From Chlorops oryzae (lineage: Eukaryota; Arthropoda; Insecta; Diptera; Chloropidae): 64,000 nt of DNA. The stretch is from NCBI GenBank assembly GCA_020466095.1, contig CM035807.1, positions 77,269,367 through 77,333,366 on the forward strand, written 5' to 3'. A program made the position numbers and the translations under genes. The first letter of the stretch is position 1. The number at the start of each line of letters is the position of its first letter. Below are positions 12,602-22,151 of this stretch, piece by piece. The notes below the pieces were generated by a model. The model was not told the origin of the DNA and made no database searches. It saw nothing but the letters and a program-made list of their open reading frames with translations.

Positions 12602-15600
12602 TTTCGCAAAATGAATGTAGCTCGCTTCTTCTTTGTGTTTTTTTTTATTTTTTTTTTTAAGTATAAACAAAAGATTTACAAAATATTTAATTCACTTCAG
12701 ATCAAAATAGTTTGGTAAACTAAATTAATTTCGTTAATGGAAAAATAAATAAATTCGGTGAAAAAAGATTTTCTCGCTTAAAGTGCGCGTTTCTTGTTCG
12801 CTCGAAGCACAAATTACGAATGCGCTACCGAAACGAATAGAGGAGAATTTATTTGCGTGTTTTAAAAAGTAAGACTGTTCTTTTTTTTATAGGTATTTAT
12901 TTTCTCTCGGCTTTTCATTTTCAAATTGTGTTATTCACTTAAAGTCCATTGCATAGATTATTTCAATTTGTTTTGTTTTGATTTTTTCTTCATGTTTTTT
13001 TTATACATTTTTTTTTTTTAATCTCGTTTGATTCACCGGCTTGAGTCAGTCTCAGTACACGGGCCTACGTCCAACGTTATTGCGTCGAAAATTTTCAAAG
13101 TTAGTGGAAATAATATTGTATGACAACAGATGACAACAACAATAAAAATAATCGGCAGTATTGCTGATTGTGAGAATACTCGTGTGTGCGAGCATGTTTG
13201 GAAGCTTAGAATTCAGATAATTAAGACCAAATGTCAAATTAGAGGGAACGCTGGAAATAGTCCACTACGAGTATGTACCTATTCATATGTCATAGTTATC
13301 GTTTGTTTTTGTTCCCCTAATAGCTTGGAAAAAAAGAGGTTTAATAAACGGTATATTCGCGTTTAATCATCGAGAAAATGCACCTGGTTGCTTTCTTTTT
13401 GTCAAAATGTATTAAATCATCGATAAGAGGATGAGAGACATGTAATCAAAAGAGATAAACTTCACGACCTCAGTGAATGATAATAAAAGAACGACACCCA
13501 GCCCCGTTCATAGGGGCAAACCTAGTGATAAACGTTCTTTTTTTTTACTCAAAATTTTATTCCGAGGGGGCTTAAGGAAGAACAAATCCTTTATTCCCTC
13601 GCCAAGCCTAACGACGTCTATTTCGTCTGCTCTGATCTTATCTGTATCGAGTCCGTAGTAGGGCAGCCAACCGATCAATATTCCACCGGCTCAATTATAT
13701 GCCATATGCATATTGAACAAAAAAATACCGATATCCCTTTTTCAAGGCTACCGGACTCTCTTGTCGGAAACGAAAGTGCGCTACAAAAACAAAAATATGC
13801 CAAATTAAGCGCACTTCATGCTTAACTACAAAGAAACACTGACTAAACCCAGCGGCCAAAAGGCTGCCTCTGTAAGCAATGAACCGTAACACATTTCGTA
13901 GGCCGTAGGCGGTAATGCATACGACCTCATATACCATCCTAGTATACTTTTGTTCGAGCGTGGCCGTTTTGTAGAGCGAACGCCTACCACCACGCTATTG
14001 GCAGGCAGTTCGCCAACAATCTCATATACTTTTTAAGCTTTTAATATTGCGGTCGCTTAAAGTCTCGTATACTTTGTAGGTGAAATTAAGATTAAGAGAA
14101 ATCCCGCATTGCCGAAATTTAAATGTTATACAAATTTTATTGTTTTTTGTTTTAATTTCAATGTAAGGGACTCTCTCCAGTTCTGTCAGAAATAAAATAC
14201 TTCATATAAAAAAATACTTCTGTCGCTAAGAGTTATCTTCCCTAACCCATAATAAAGAAACATTAATTTTTTATTTTCTCTACAAAAAAACCTCTCAACT
14301 GCAAAGTCATTTTTTTAATCATTTCCCCAACCTTTAAGGCAAAATTTTGCGGAAAACTTTTTATATATTAAATAATTACTTTCCAAGCCTAAAAAATTCT
14401 TGAGAATAAACATTTTTCTCTAACCTATAATTATAAAAAAATATAAATATAAAAAATATATATGTATGTATATATGTAGGTGTGTATAAAAGTTTGCGAC
14501 ATTTTCTCCTGCAAATATTATCAGTAAATGTAAAAAAATTGTTCTTCGTTGCACAACAATATTGCCCAAAAGTACGAAATGCGCAACGTTCAATTGTGAA
14601 AAGAGTTGCGATTTTCATACACTCGGGCAGCCTTTCTCGATTGGGTAAAAAATATCAAACACACTGAAAATATTTAAAAACTTAAAGCTTCTGTTTTTTA
14701 AGTCTATTCTCTGTCATTACAGCTTCTCGCTCATTCCCAACCTTTTTCGATTAAGTTTATACATTTAAGAATTTAAAGCCCGGTCGTTAAAGCAGCCACA
14801 GACACACACATACACATTCAAATATTACTTTTAAAAAAAAAAGCATTGAATGAAGCAATCGAAGGAATTTTTATTTCAAGTTAATTCTTTAGAACAAAGA
14901 CTTTCTGAGAATTAATGGTATAATTATTTTCAACTTCAACAAAGCTGTTTGGGTAATTCTTACTTGAGCTGATTTCTAGGAAAAATTCTAATCGAAAGCA
15001 TAAACAGATATCAATTTAGCAAATAAACCGCACGATTTTTATTCAATTTATGCTATTTCTCTAATTTTATTTTTTCCTCCTTCTTTTGTTTCAAATTTTT
15101 TTTTTTTTTTTTTTTTTTGTAAAAACATCTGTCAAAATTCCAACGTTCGATGAATTCGCTTTAAAAATTCGATATCACAATCACAAAAAGAAAATTTCCA
15201 ACGAACTTGTCTTAGCTGAACTTTCAGCGAAGGTCTTGCAAGGTGAACGGGTTATGCGATAACACGAAGCCAGATTTAATTACAAAGCACTGTATCACTT
15301 CAGATTTATTGATTATTTGTAATGTTTTGTAATCGTTAAACATACATATAAGTACATATATTAATTTGAAAGTAATCATATATTTGTGGCAATCTCTGGC
15401 TCTGTACAGACAGACGCTTACAATTTACAATTCGCACGATTTTCTTCTGTGTAAACCTTCTCAATTCGATTGCTGCGTTCAAACTAAATAAAAGCGGTCC
15501 AAAATTTTCGATTTATACATCGTGAAAAGAAAAAAAGACTAGCCGTGGTAGACGTGTTATGAACTCTATTTAACAAACTAAAAAAACCAAAACTAAACGA

Positions 15601-16584
15601 AAAAAGAAAGAACCTGAAAGAACAGCCGTCCGTCACCGGTCCAAATACAATATCAACAACGCATTTTAAACGTGTAAGGCCGGGGCGCATTGACCAACAG
15701 AACAACCGGACCAACTTGCATATGTAGGTACCCCGTTGTCCCGCTCTCTTGAAACGATCGGTCGGGCGGTCGTGCGGTCGGTCGGCCGGAGCAGTCGCTT
15801 AAGCCCTCGGCTTGCTCGCAATCACGCTCGCTTCTGGACATAGACTGAATCTAAAAGATCATTTGAGATTTTATTTTTTTTCTCTTTTTCTCTTTGCACA
15901 TTTCGTGCGAGATCACGATCATGTCTGGAAAAAAAATCAAAACAAAGCAGAATACTTTATGAAACGTTCATCAAGTGGCCGGATGCGGAGCTTTATTTAT
16001 AAACATTCACAGCTTTTTTTTTTGTTTTTTTGCTTTTTTTCAGAGGGGATCAAATGGAAGTTACCCATTCCCATATATGTCAAGCCTAAACGAAAAAACG
16101 AACAAATAAAAAAAAAACGTTAAAGAAATTGATGGCGATGTAAATCGTAAAAAGGTATTTTATAACCATCTAGCAGTGCATTAAACCGGATTTTTTGACC
16201 ATTCCGTTTCAATGCCGCGAAGGCTTTCTTGGCGTAATCTGGTTTTAATTGCAGCGCCTTTTTTGTTAACCGCGAATAACGTTTTCGGAATATTCTTCGC
16301 AAAAGATTCAAGATGAATTTGGATTTTCCAAAAAATCAATAAAAAAAATTTGAAAACAAAAAAACAAAAAACATTTGCGGCCAAAAGCAAAAGCAAACAG
16401 CCTTAATTCAGAACTGCCGGTTTAAGCGAATGCGGTCGTTCAGTTATTGATTCTGACCACAAAATGTGTGCGAATAAGCTATGGCATAAATTGGGTCAGC
16501 TTTTAACTTATTCAAGCATTCAATATTCCCAAATTTTGCATTTAAATATTGTTAAAATATTTAAATAATTCCGGAATCTCGATA
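12602..16584. other. Non-coding stretch, probably upstream of the signal-peptide exon
   Basis: No protein-coding gene was recognised. The first few hundred bases are the presumed 5' leader and promoter area of the minus-strand exon at 12538-12601. There is a long poly-T run near 15095-15118. A strikingly GC-rich block at 15690-15835 is rich in CGGTCGG/GGTCG tandem motifs. A partial copy of a MITE family whose end reads CTCCAGTTCTGTCAGAAAT sits at 14174-14210. A lysine/arginine-rich minus-strand frame at 16120-16311 has no ATG start and no known relatives. Confidence 0.4.
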
Positions 16585-16660
16585 CAGTCGGATCTGGATA
16601 TAGCGAATACATTTTTGCACGTCCTGTTCATTGTATCCAGATTGTTCGTATTTCTATGAT
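16585..16660. mobile_element. Truncated pogo-like MITE (family B)
   Basis: This begins TA then CAGTCGGATCTGGATATAG and matches the left about 75 bp of the element at 39957-40297, including TTGTATCCAGATTGTTCG. The opposite terminal repeat was not found here, so the copy is truncated. Confidence 0.65.
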
Positions 16661-16970
16661 TTCCCAAAAAATGTATGGAGGTCAAGCACCATTTAAGAGT
16701 GAAAACACGTTTGAGAGGGCATAGCACAAAAAGTAGGCGTGGCAGCGTTACGAAGTTAAACTCTTCCAACTTTGGGACACAACAGTAAGCTAAGTTCCGA
16801 ATTTTAACACTGTGGGTTCAATATTGTGAAATTTGGCTCCACCCCATTTGTATAGGGGGTGGTTTGATTTTGAAATTTTTTTTTTGTTCTCAAAGCATTT
16901 TAAATATTGTTTTGAAATCTACAAATCAATGCACATATCAAATCAATCTACATAAAAGAAAAATATACAT

Positions 16971-17334
16971 TAGGGTGGGTCGTCTTATATGAAAAAATTC
17001 CTCAGGTCTGAGTTTCTTCGACCATATCTCCGTAAAATTTTGGTCGATCGTAGTTTCGTTGCTTTCCTTTGAAAGATAGTTTTATGACCAAAAATATCTG
17101 GGAACATAATGTATTTAAAAAATGAGATTAAAGCTGAGAAATTCTAAATTTTATCATTGAAGTCGGAAAAATCTCATATAATTTTTTTTTTCCAACTTTC
17201 AATCCGCTTGCGCGGTATGAAGATGCAGCTTATTTTGAATTTTTTTTTACACAAAATTATTTTTTATACATAAGGAAACATAATTTTACTATTCCAACGC
17301 GATCATAGAACTATCGTAAAAACGACCCAGCCTA
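16971..17334. mobile_element. hAT-like MITE with an 8-bp target duplication
   Basis: The terminal repeats are TAGGGTGGGTCGT at the left and its near-exact reverse complement ACGACCCAGCCTA at the right. ATATACAT is present exactly on both sides (16963-16970 and 17335-17342), an 8-bp target duplication typical of hAT-type insertion. It is 364 bp long with no transposase. Confidence 0.8.
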
Positions 17335-17410
17335 ATATACATCCATAGGATTTGTATATCTTTAGGACGTTAATATTCGCAAAATATTCGCCAAATATTC
17401 GCAAAATACT

Positions 17411-17552
17411 AAAAGTTTGTGTCCAGACTAGATCTCTATACCAAAAGTTTGCGTCTGGACTAGATCTCTATCCCAAAAAGTTTGCGTCTGGACTATATCT
17501 CTATACCAAAAAGTTTGCGTCTGGACTAGATCTCTATACCAAAATGTTTGCG
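17411..17552. repeat. Minisatellite, about 32-33 bp unit, five copies
   Basis: Tandem units run AAAAGTTTGCGTCTGGACTA then GATCTCTATACC, with minor substitutions between copies. The unit length is not a multiple of three in every copy, and the open frame across it is a by-product of the repeat. Confidence 0.9.
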
Positions 17553-17564
17553 CGAGATTGAATG

Positions 17565-17565
<1 letters not shown>

Positions 17566-17636
<71 letters not shown>

Positions 17637-17650
17637 GTATATATGTATAC
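17566..17650. repeat. (TA)n microsatellite
   Basis: More than 30 consecutive TA units, then imperfect ATATGTAT repeats. It directly follows the minisatellite and lies about 250 bp upstream of the Fam92 start codon. Confidence 0.95.
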
Positions 17651-17768
17651 TCTTTGCCAGAAATGAGATAGAAATGAAAAACTTCATTAATAAAAACACT
17701 TTAGAAAATTTCTGAATCGTTTTTTATATGAAGTTTATCATTTCTGACAGAACTGGAGATAGCCCCTT
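17650..17768. mobile_element. MITE (family C) upstream of Fam92
   Basis: The right end reads TTTCTGACAGAACTGGAG and the left end is a degenerate reverse complement (GCCAGAAATGAGA). The interior ATGAAAAACTT and TTATATGAAGTTT matches the element at 40327-40461. No coding capacity. Confidence 0.6.
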
Positions 17769-17801
17769 AAGAATGCGACGTAGCACTTGTCAAATTTGAC
17801 C

Positions 17802-17815
17802 GTTACCATGGCAAT
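17802..17815 (+). promoter_or_regulatory. RFX X-box upstream of Fam92
   Basis: GTTACCATGGCAAT is an imperfect palindrome with half-sites GTTACC and GGCAAT separated by AT. It fits the RFX X-box consensus (RYYNYY, 1-3 bases, RRNRAC) at all but the last base. It sits 81-94 bp before the Fam92 ATG, the usual place for X-boxes that drive ciliary genes in flies and worms. The only annotated gene next to it encodes a ciliary protein, which strengthens the call. Confidence 0.7.
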
Positions 17816-17895
17816 TTTAAGTTAAAAACCAAGAAACCCCATTGAAGCATTCCGTTTAAAAATATAAATTCGTGCGAATTTCAATAAGGATAAAA

Positions 17896-19830
17896 ATGTT
17901 TCGTCGTGGAAAACTATCCTTTGTAACTGCCAAAGATGATCGCATTAAAGTATTCAATGAACGAATTAATTTAACAGAAAAATATGCTCTCGAAATAGCC
18001 ACACTGTTTTCAGATTGCGCAAGAAAAACAGCAAAGTAAATTGGATGAAATTGTAAAGTAAATCAAAAAATATTCATTTTCATTTTATATTTCAAGGCAC
18101 CGCGATGCTTTTGACGAGCTCGCGAAAGGACTTAAGAACTATGCCGACGATGAAGAAATATGCGAAAGTTTGAGTGAAGGTATGAAAAGCTTCACGAATG
18201 CAATTACGATTCTTGGAGACTATATGGACATCAATGTTCATCGTTTAGAGATGAAGGTACCACATTAATAATTCCTTTTCGACAGCTCACGATTATAGCA
18301 ATTACAGGTCGTCAATGAATTGGCTCAGTTTGAGAGTCTATGCAAAAATACTCGAGACTCCTTACGAACGGCAGTTGTTGCACGAGACAAAGAGGTCTTG
18401 AAACAGCGGCAAGTGATGGAAATCAAAACGAAATTTTCAGCGAACAATGTAAAAAAGCCTAAAATGCAAATATATATATATTTTTTTTTACGTATTTTCG
18501 ATATGAATCTCAATGTTTTTCAGTCTGCAGCCGATTCGGAGCTTCTTAAATCAAAACTGGAAGTAAATCGTACGAACAAAGAAATCGACGAGATTTTTGA
18601 TAGTTTCGAGAAGCGAAAGCTAAGCGAACTGAAGGCAACTCTTACCGATTTCATACTAATATCATTGAAATACCATTCCAAGGCATTGGAAGTGCTCTCA
18701 TCCAGGTATTTTGTGTTTTGCGTAAATTTCAAAAATTCCATAAAATTTCGAACAACTGAATTTTGTCTTGCTATACAATTTTCCGCCCGATTTTGAATAT
18801 TCCCGGGGAATTCACTTTACTCGATACTAAAATTCTCCTTTTTTAAATAGATTGGGAAAAGAAAATTATGGGTGTGGTTCAAATACCCCCATTCCCCATT
18901 AAATTTCTTCCCCCAAATATTTAAGAAAGAAGAAGTTTACTCTCGAGAAACATAAATTCTCCGGGATTTCGTTCCCCTAGAATATTCGGGCTATTTGACA
19001 TGCAATACAATTCTATTTTGCAAGCTACTACGATGTTTGCAATATCGATGACAAGGGCGATTTCATGGAATTCCAAAAAGTTATGAAGACCAACGTTGAT
19101 CCAGAACAAAATAAAAAGGGACTTAAGAAAAGCCAACGCTCTAAATCGATGGAACAGCTTTCAAGTACTTTGAAACGCTCAACTAGACTATCTCGCAGCA
19201 CAAAGAATCTTTCAGCAAAGTCAGAAGATGAACTCGATGCCGATGACAACGACGACGATGATGATGATGACGATGTTGAAGAAGAGGTAAGTAGGATTCT
19301 TATGGAGTTGGAATTTTTTGTTTTTTCATTTCATTTTTAGGCTAGCGATGACAATTCGAACGGAAATGAATCTAGCTCGGCTACAGAAGAGGAAGGAGAC
19401 GAAGAGTCAGAGAGCGAATCAGATTCGAAGAATATCAACAAAAAACACACTCAACAGCACTTCAAGGTCCAACACAATCCACCGAAAGTAAGACTGTCTA
19501 AAAAACAAAAGTTCATACAATAAAAATAAACGAGCTACAGAGTCTACGGTAAATTTGGTCCTATACTATACTTATGAAAATAAAAACATGCCAACTCTGT
19601 TCATCGGAATTACGACTCAAGAAATTCGCTTTTTTGTATAAAATCATTAAATTACTATTTAATTTTGAATGCAGAAGCCCTTCGCTGTTTTACGCGGCAC
19701 TGGTATACCGAAATTCCAAGCGAATCATAAGAAATCCGAGTCTTCGAAGAGTGAGGCACCTGGCACGAGTGGTCCTGGTCGCTTGGTAACCATTGTTGAA
19801 TCGAAGAAGAAGCCGAGGGAAGGGGACTAA
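17896..19830 (+). CDS. Fam92: Fam92 (CIBAR) BAR-like ciliary transition-zone protein
   Basis: Seven exons join in frame: 17896-18035, 18097-18256, 18308-18448, 18524-18705, 19025-19286, 19341-19487 and 19675-19830. All introns are GT-AG, and the product is 395 aa ending ...[10 protein letters not shown]. Residues 1 to about 225 form the helical FAM92/CIBAR BAR-like domain, starting [17 protein letters not shown] and including [12 protein letters not shown] and [14 protein letters not shown]. The C-terminal part differs from the roughly 290-aa vertebrate proteins. It is basic and serine-rich ([20 protein letters not shown]), then has an aspartate run near residue 285 and a Ser/Glu-rich stretch. 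The family binds membranes and partners Chibby and DZIP1 at the ciliary base; in flies it acts at the transition zone of sensory and sperm cilia. An X-box lies just upstream and AATAAA at 19849 follows the stop. Family identity is certain; the exact splice forms are inferred. Confidence 0.93.
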
Positions 19831-19848
19831 CTAGAATATACAATGTAG

Positions 19849-19854
19849 AATAAA
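19849..19854 (+). terminator. Fam92 polyadenylation signal
   Basis: Canonical AATAAA 19 bp after the Fam92 stop codon, implying a very short 3' UTR. Confidence 0.7.
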
Positions 19855-19864
19855 TTATTACACT

Positions 19865-19935
19865 ATGGGCCGTTTTCTCACCCTACTTTCAAGCTCTATC
19901 CGCCAGTTAAATTTCATTTTCTTTAACTTATTGCA
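19865..19935. mobile_element. Fragment of MITE family D
   Basis: GGGCCGTTTTCTCA followed by CCGCCAGTTAAATTTCATTT is the near-exact reverse complement of the right half of the element at 40466-40676. The other end is missing. It sits between the convergent Fam92 and HSBP1 genes. Confidence 0.65.
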
Positions 19936-20252
19936 ATATATAATATATACCTATGCAATTTAAAGAATTTATCAAATAAATTATATATTTAAATGGAAAT
20001 GTGTACTTTACATTGCTCGCTATGATTTAATTACGCATGAATAGAGTAAACGATGCCTCTACAAGATTTAAATGTGCAAGGGTGCACGATGACTAACTGG
20101 AATTAGTATTAATTACACTGTGGGCGTTTCTGGGGTTTTGCTTGAATTTGGTATATATGCGAAATTATCTGCCGAATCCAAATCTGAAATCCGCTTTAGT
20201 TTAAGGTAAAAGCGAAACTCTAGACACGCCCACAAATAGCCCTAAAATTTGT

Positions 20253-20668
20253 TCATTTCTCCTCGACGCCCGCTTGATTCATAAGATCGGCAATACTTTT
20301 CTCCAAGTCGTCGATCCTGTTGCCCATATCATCGATTCGGGTTATTATTTGATCGGACATGGTCTGGAACTTGTCCTGGACGTTCTGCAGCAAGTTCTGC
20401 ACCTGCAAGTGGGGTAAACAAAGCAAATATTTAATTTATTACAATTAACGCCTGGTTTCCAATAGCGCGACGGCATTCAACACATGCAAACGTATGCAAC
20501 CGTTTCCAATACAACGGGCCTTTCAAGTTTTGTATTATTGGAAACCGGGGATAAATTACTCATACTTACGTAGACTGTGAGCTCCTGCATATTCTTGGGG
20601 TCCGCGTTGCTGTTGAGGGACATGTTTGGGTCGAAATCACTGTCTACGTCGTTCTTTAAGTCAGTCAT
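20253..20668 (-). CDS. HSBP1: Heat shock factor-binding protein 1 (HSBP1)
   Basis: Two minus-strand exons join in phase 0. Exon 1 (20668-20570) encodes an acidic N-terminus, [14 protein letters not shown], and ends MQELTVY at a GTAAGT donor. Exon 2 (20402-20253) follows a CAG acceptor and encodes [20 protein letters not shown], then [20 protein letters not shown] and MNQAGVEEK. The product is 82 aa, close to the 76 aa of human HSBP1. The [12 protein letters not shown] and RIDDM-RIDDLEK-IADLM-QAGVEE blocks are diagnostic for the family. The protein is a heptad-repeat coiled coil that trimerises and binds the trimerisation domain of HSF1, damping the heat-shock response; it has also been linked to WASH-complex assembly. 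It is convergent with Fam92 and head-to-head with the small gene at 21391. DRE-like motifs lie upstream. A 100-bp MITE sits in its only intron. Confidence 0.96.
20451..20550. mobile_element. 100-bp inverted-repeat element in the HSBP1 intron
   Basis: The left end CCTGGTTTCCAATA is answered by TATTGGAAACCGGGG at the right, with a shorter internal CGTTTCCAATACAACGG. It is small enough to form a hairpin in the 167-bp intron. The splice sites lie outside it. Confidence 0.65.
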
Positions 20669-20751
20669 TGCGTTTCTGCGTCTTTATAATTTCCACCTTC
20701 ACTTATATGCATATAGAACTTTTATGCTTGTTATTTATAGGGCTGATCAAA

Positions 20752-20815
20752 ATACATCGATACATATCGATCAATATAACCGATACTCAAATCGATTACT
20801 CGATTGGCTAATTTG
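20752..20815 (-). promoter_or_regulatory. ATCGAT-rich (DRE-like) cluster upstream of HSBP1
   Basis: ATCGATAC, TATCGATC, AATCGATT and two ACCGAT/ACTCGAT variants lie 84-147 bp before the HSBP1 ATG. The DREF element TATCGATA is matched at seven of eight bases twice. Such clusters are common at broadly expressed fly promoters. Part of this segment recurs at 21540-21580. Confidence 0.4.
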
Positions 20816-20845
20816 GTTCGAGGCTCACTAAAGATTTTGTTGTAT

Positions 20846-21310
20846 TAGTCGGCTTCTACATTGAACGATTATCGACGCGATTTTCACACCGATTTTTTCA
20901 AATTCCCTTTTGAAATTGTCTTCTGTCGGTGTTCGCTTCTACACTACACGATTTGCAAGCAACCGATTTATACTTTGTTGTGTTTTTCTTATGACATTCG
21001 TTTATTGGATTATGCGAATTAAGTAAGTAAGTAATAAAATAAGTGGTTGTGACGCATTTTAAAATATATAAATTAAATTAGAATGGATTCAGACACTTCA
21101 TAAAAAATTATTCGAACAATTCTTTGAAACTGTTTTCCGTTCTACGAACGGCGGGAAAGGCAACTGTCAAAAATCGGCATGGAAATCGACGACATGGCTA
21201 GCACAAACGATTTTGACCGCTTCACTTTCGTCTCTCCTCCCTTGCCTACAAACGCAAAAATCGGTGAGTACTGTTGGCCGACAATCGTCCAATGTAAAAG
21301 TAGACTTAGC
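20846..21310. mobile_element. Inverted-repeat element between HSBP1 and the small gene
   Basis: The left arm CTTCTACATTGAACGATTAT runs on to CACCGATTTTT, and the right arm CCGACAATCGTCCAATGTAA is preceded by AAAAATCGGTGAG. They are inverted copies of about 50 bp. The element is about 460 bp and fills most of the spacer between two divergently transcribed genes, so it may have displaced or supplied promoter sequence. Confidence 0.55.
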
Positions 21311-21390
21311 TTAATATTGGTTTCTTTGGTCAACGATTACAAACTCCGGAATTGACAGTTCGTCCACATTTCCAGAATACCTGGCTCCTC

Positions 21391-21810
21391 ATGGAATTCG
21401 CAAATTGGGTTCGAGTCTTTGTGGGAATACTCTTTATATACTGGGGAAAAGGTTAGTGACTTTGGTTATATTTAGCAAAGACTACCTCCAAACAGCCTTG
21501 CCAAATTATTTGGCTACTAATTGCCAGCTTTCCAGATTGCATCGATACATCAAGAAAATCGATACTCAAATCGGTTACTCCGGGTCCTAATGGCGAGTGC
21601 TGCCGCTTTGGTAGAATTCAACCAGTTTTGGTAGAAATTAGTTTACAAAACAATACCCAGCCGGAAACTTCACTACTGCTGCAGTACTTCCGATGGGGTG
21701 AAAATTTATACTGCGACTATTCGCATTTTAATTTCTATGTGACAGATCGTCGCCCCGAAATTATCTTCACGTATCTGCAGAGAATATTCTTTTGGGAAAT
21801 CGACTTTTAA
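21391..21810 (+). CDS. Small unrecognised gene: membrane-anchored or secreted protein
   Basis: Two exons, 21391-21451 and 21536-21810, join across an 84-bp GT-AG intron (donor AAAG|GTTAGT, acceptor CTTTCCAG) to give 111 aa. Exon 1 encodes MEFANWVRVFVGILFIYWGK, a basic-then-hydrophobic segment that would act as a signal peptide or signal anchor. The rest contains four cysteines (DC, ECC, LYC) and the stretch LLLQYFRWGENLYCDYSHF, ending FFWEIDF. AATAAA follows the stop by 12 bp. The small intron, phase-consistent junction, closely placed poly(A) signal and position beside HSBP1 all argue for a real gene. I do not recognise the family. An alternative is that it is a relict gene; part of exon 2 (21540-21580) is shared with the HSBP1 upstream region. 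Confidence 0.5.
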
Positions 21811-21822
21811 GTTTCAACAGCT

Positions 21823-21828
21823 AATAAA
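21823..21828 (+). terminator. Polyadenylation signal of the small gene
   Basis: AATAAA 12 bp after the stop, followed by an A-rich run. Confidence 0.5.
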
Positions 21829-22014
21829 AAAAAATGGTGTGAAAAATGTGGTCCAATATTTTTATGAGATGTAGTGGTTGCAATTATACATACATCGATT
21901 AGTATAAAAATATCTAAAGTCATAGAGGAAATTTTCCAAGGCATAGACATTTTTAGCTCTAAGAAAAGTTTCACATTTTGTTGTATACGACACTTTTTGG
22001 GAAATATTTTTTAA

Positions 22015-22050
22015 TGTATGGTATGGTATGGTATGGTATGGTATGGTATA
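22015..22050. repeat. (TATGG)n pentanucleotide microsatellite
   Basis: Seven tandem GTATG/TATGG units, about 100 bp left of the large palindrome. Confidence 0.9.
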
Positions 22051-22151
22051 GCTACTCTTCACACGGCGCGGCGCGTTATAGTTTCAGTATCTATTCACCC
22101 ATATAGAACGATTCAACCATGGAAATGCAGCTTTAAGCTGCAATCATTCAT

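Noticed and set aside
16120..16311. Lys/Arg-rich minus-strand frame (KKAFAALKRNGQKIRF)
   Set aside because: Looks protein-like, but it lacks an ATG and has no recognised relatives or splice partners.
21169..21270. Possible exon MEIDDMASTNDFDRF with a GTGAGT donor
   Set aside because: It lies inside the inverted-repeat element, and its donor belongs to the right arm motif, so it is probably fortuitous.
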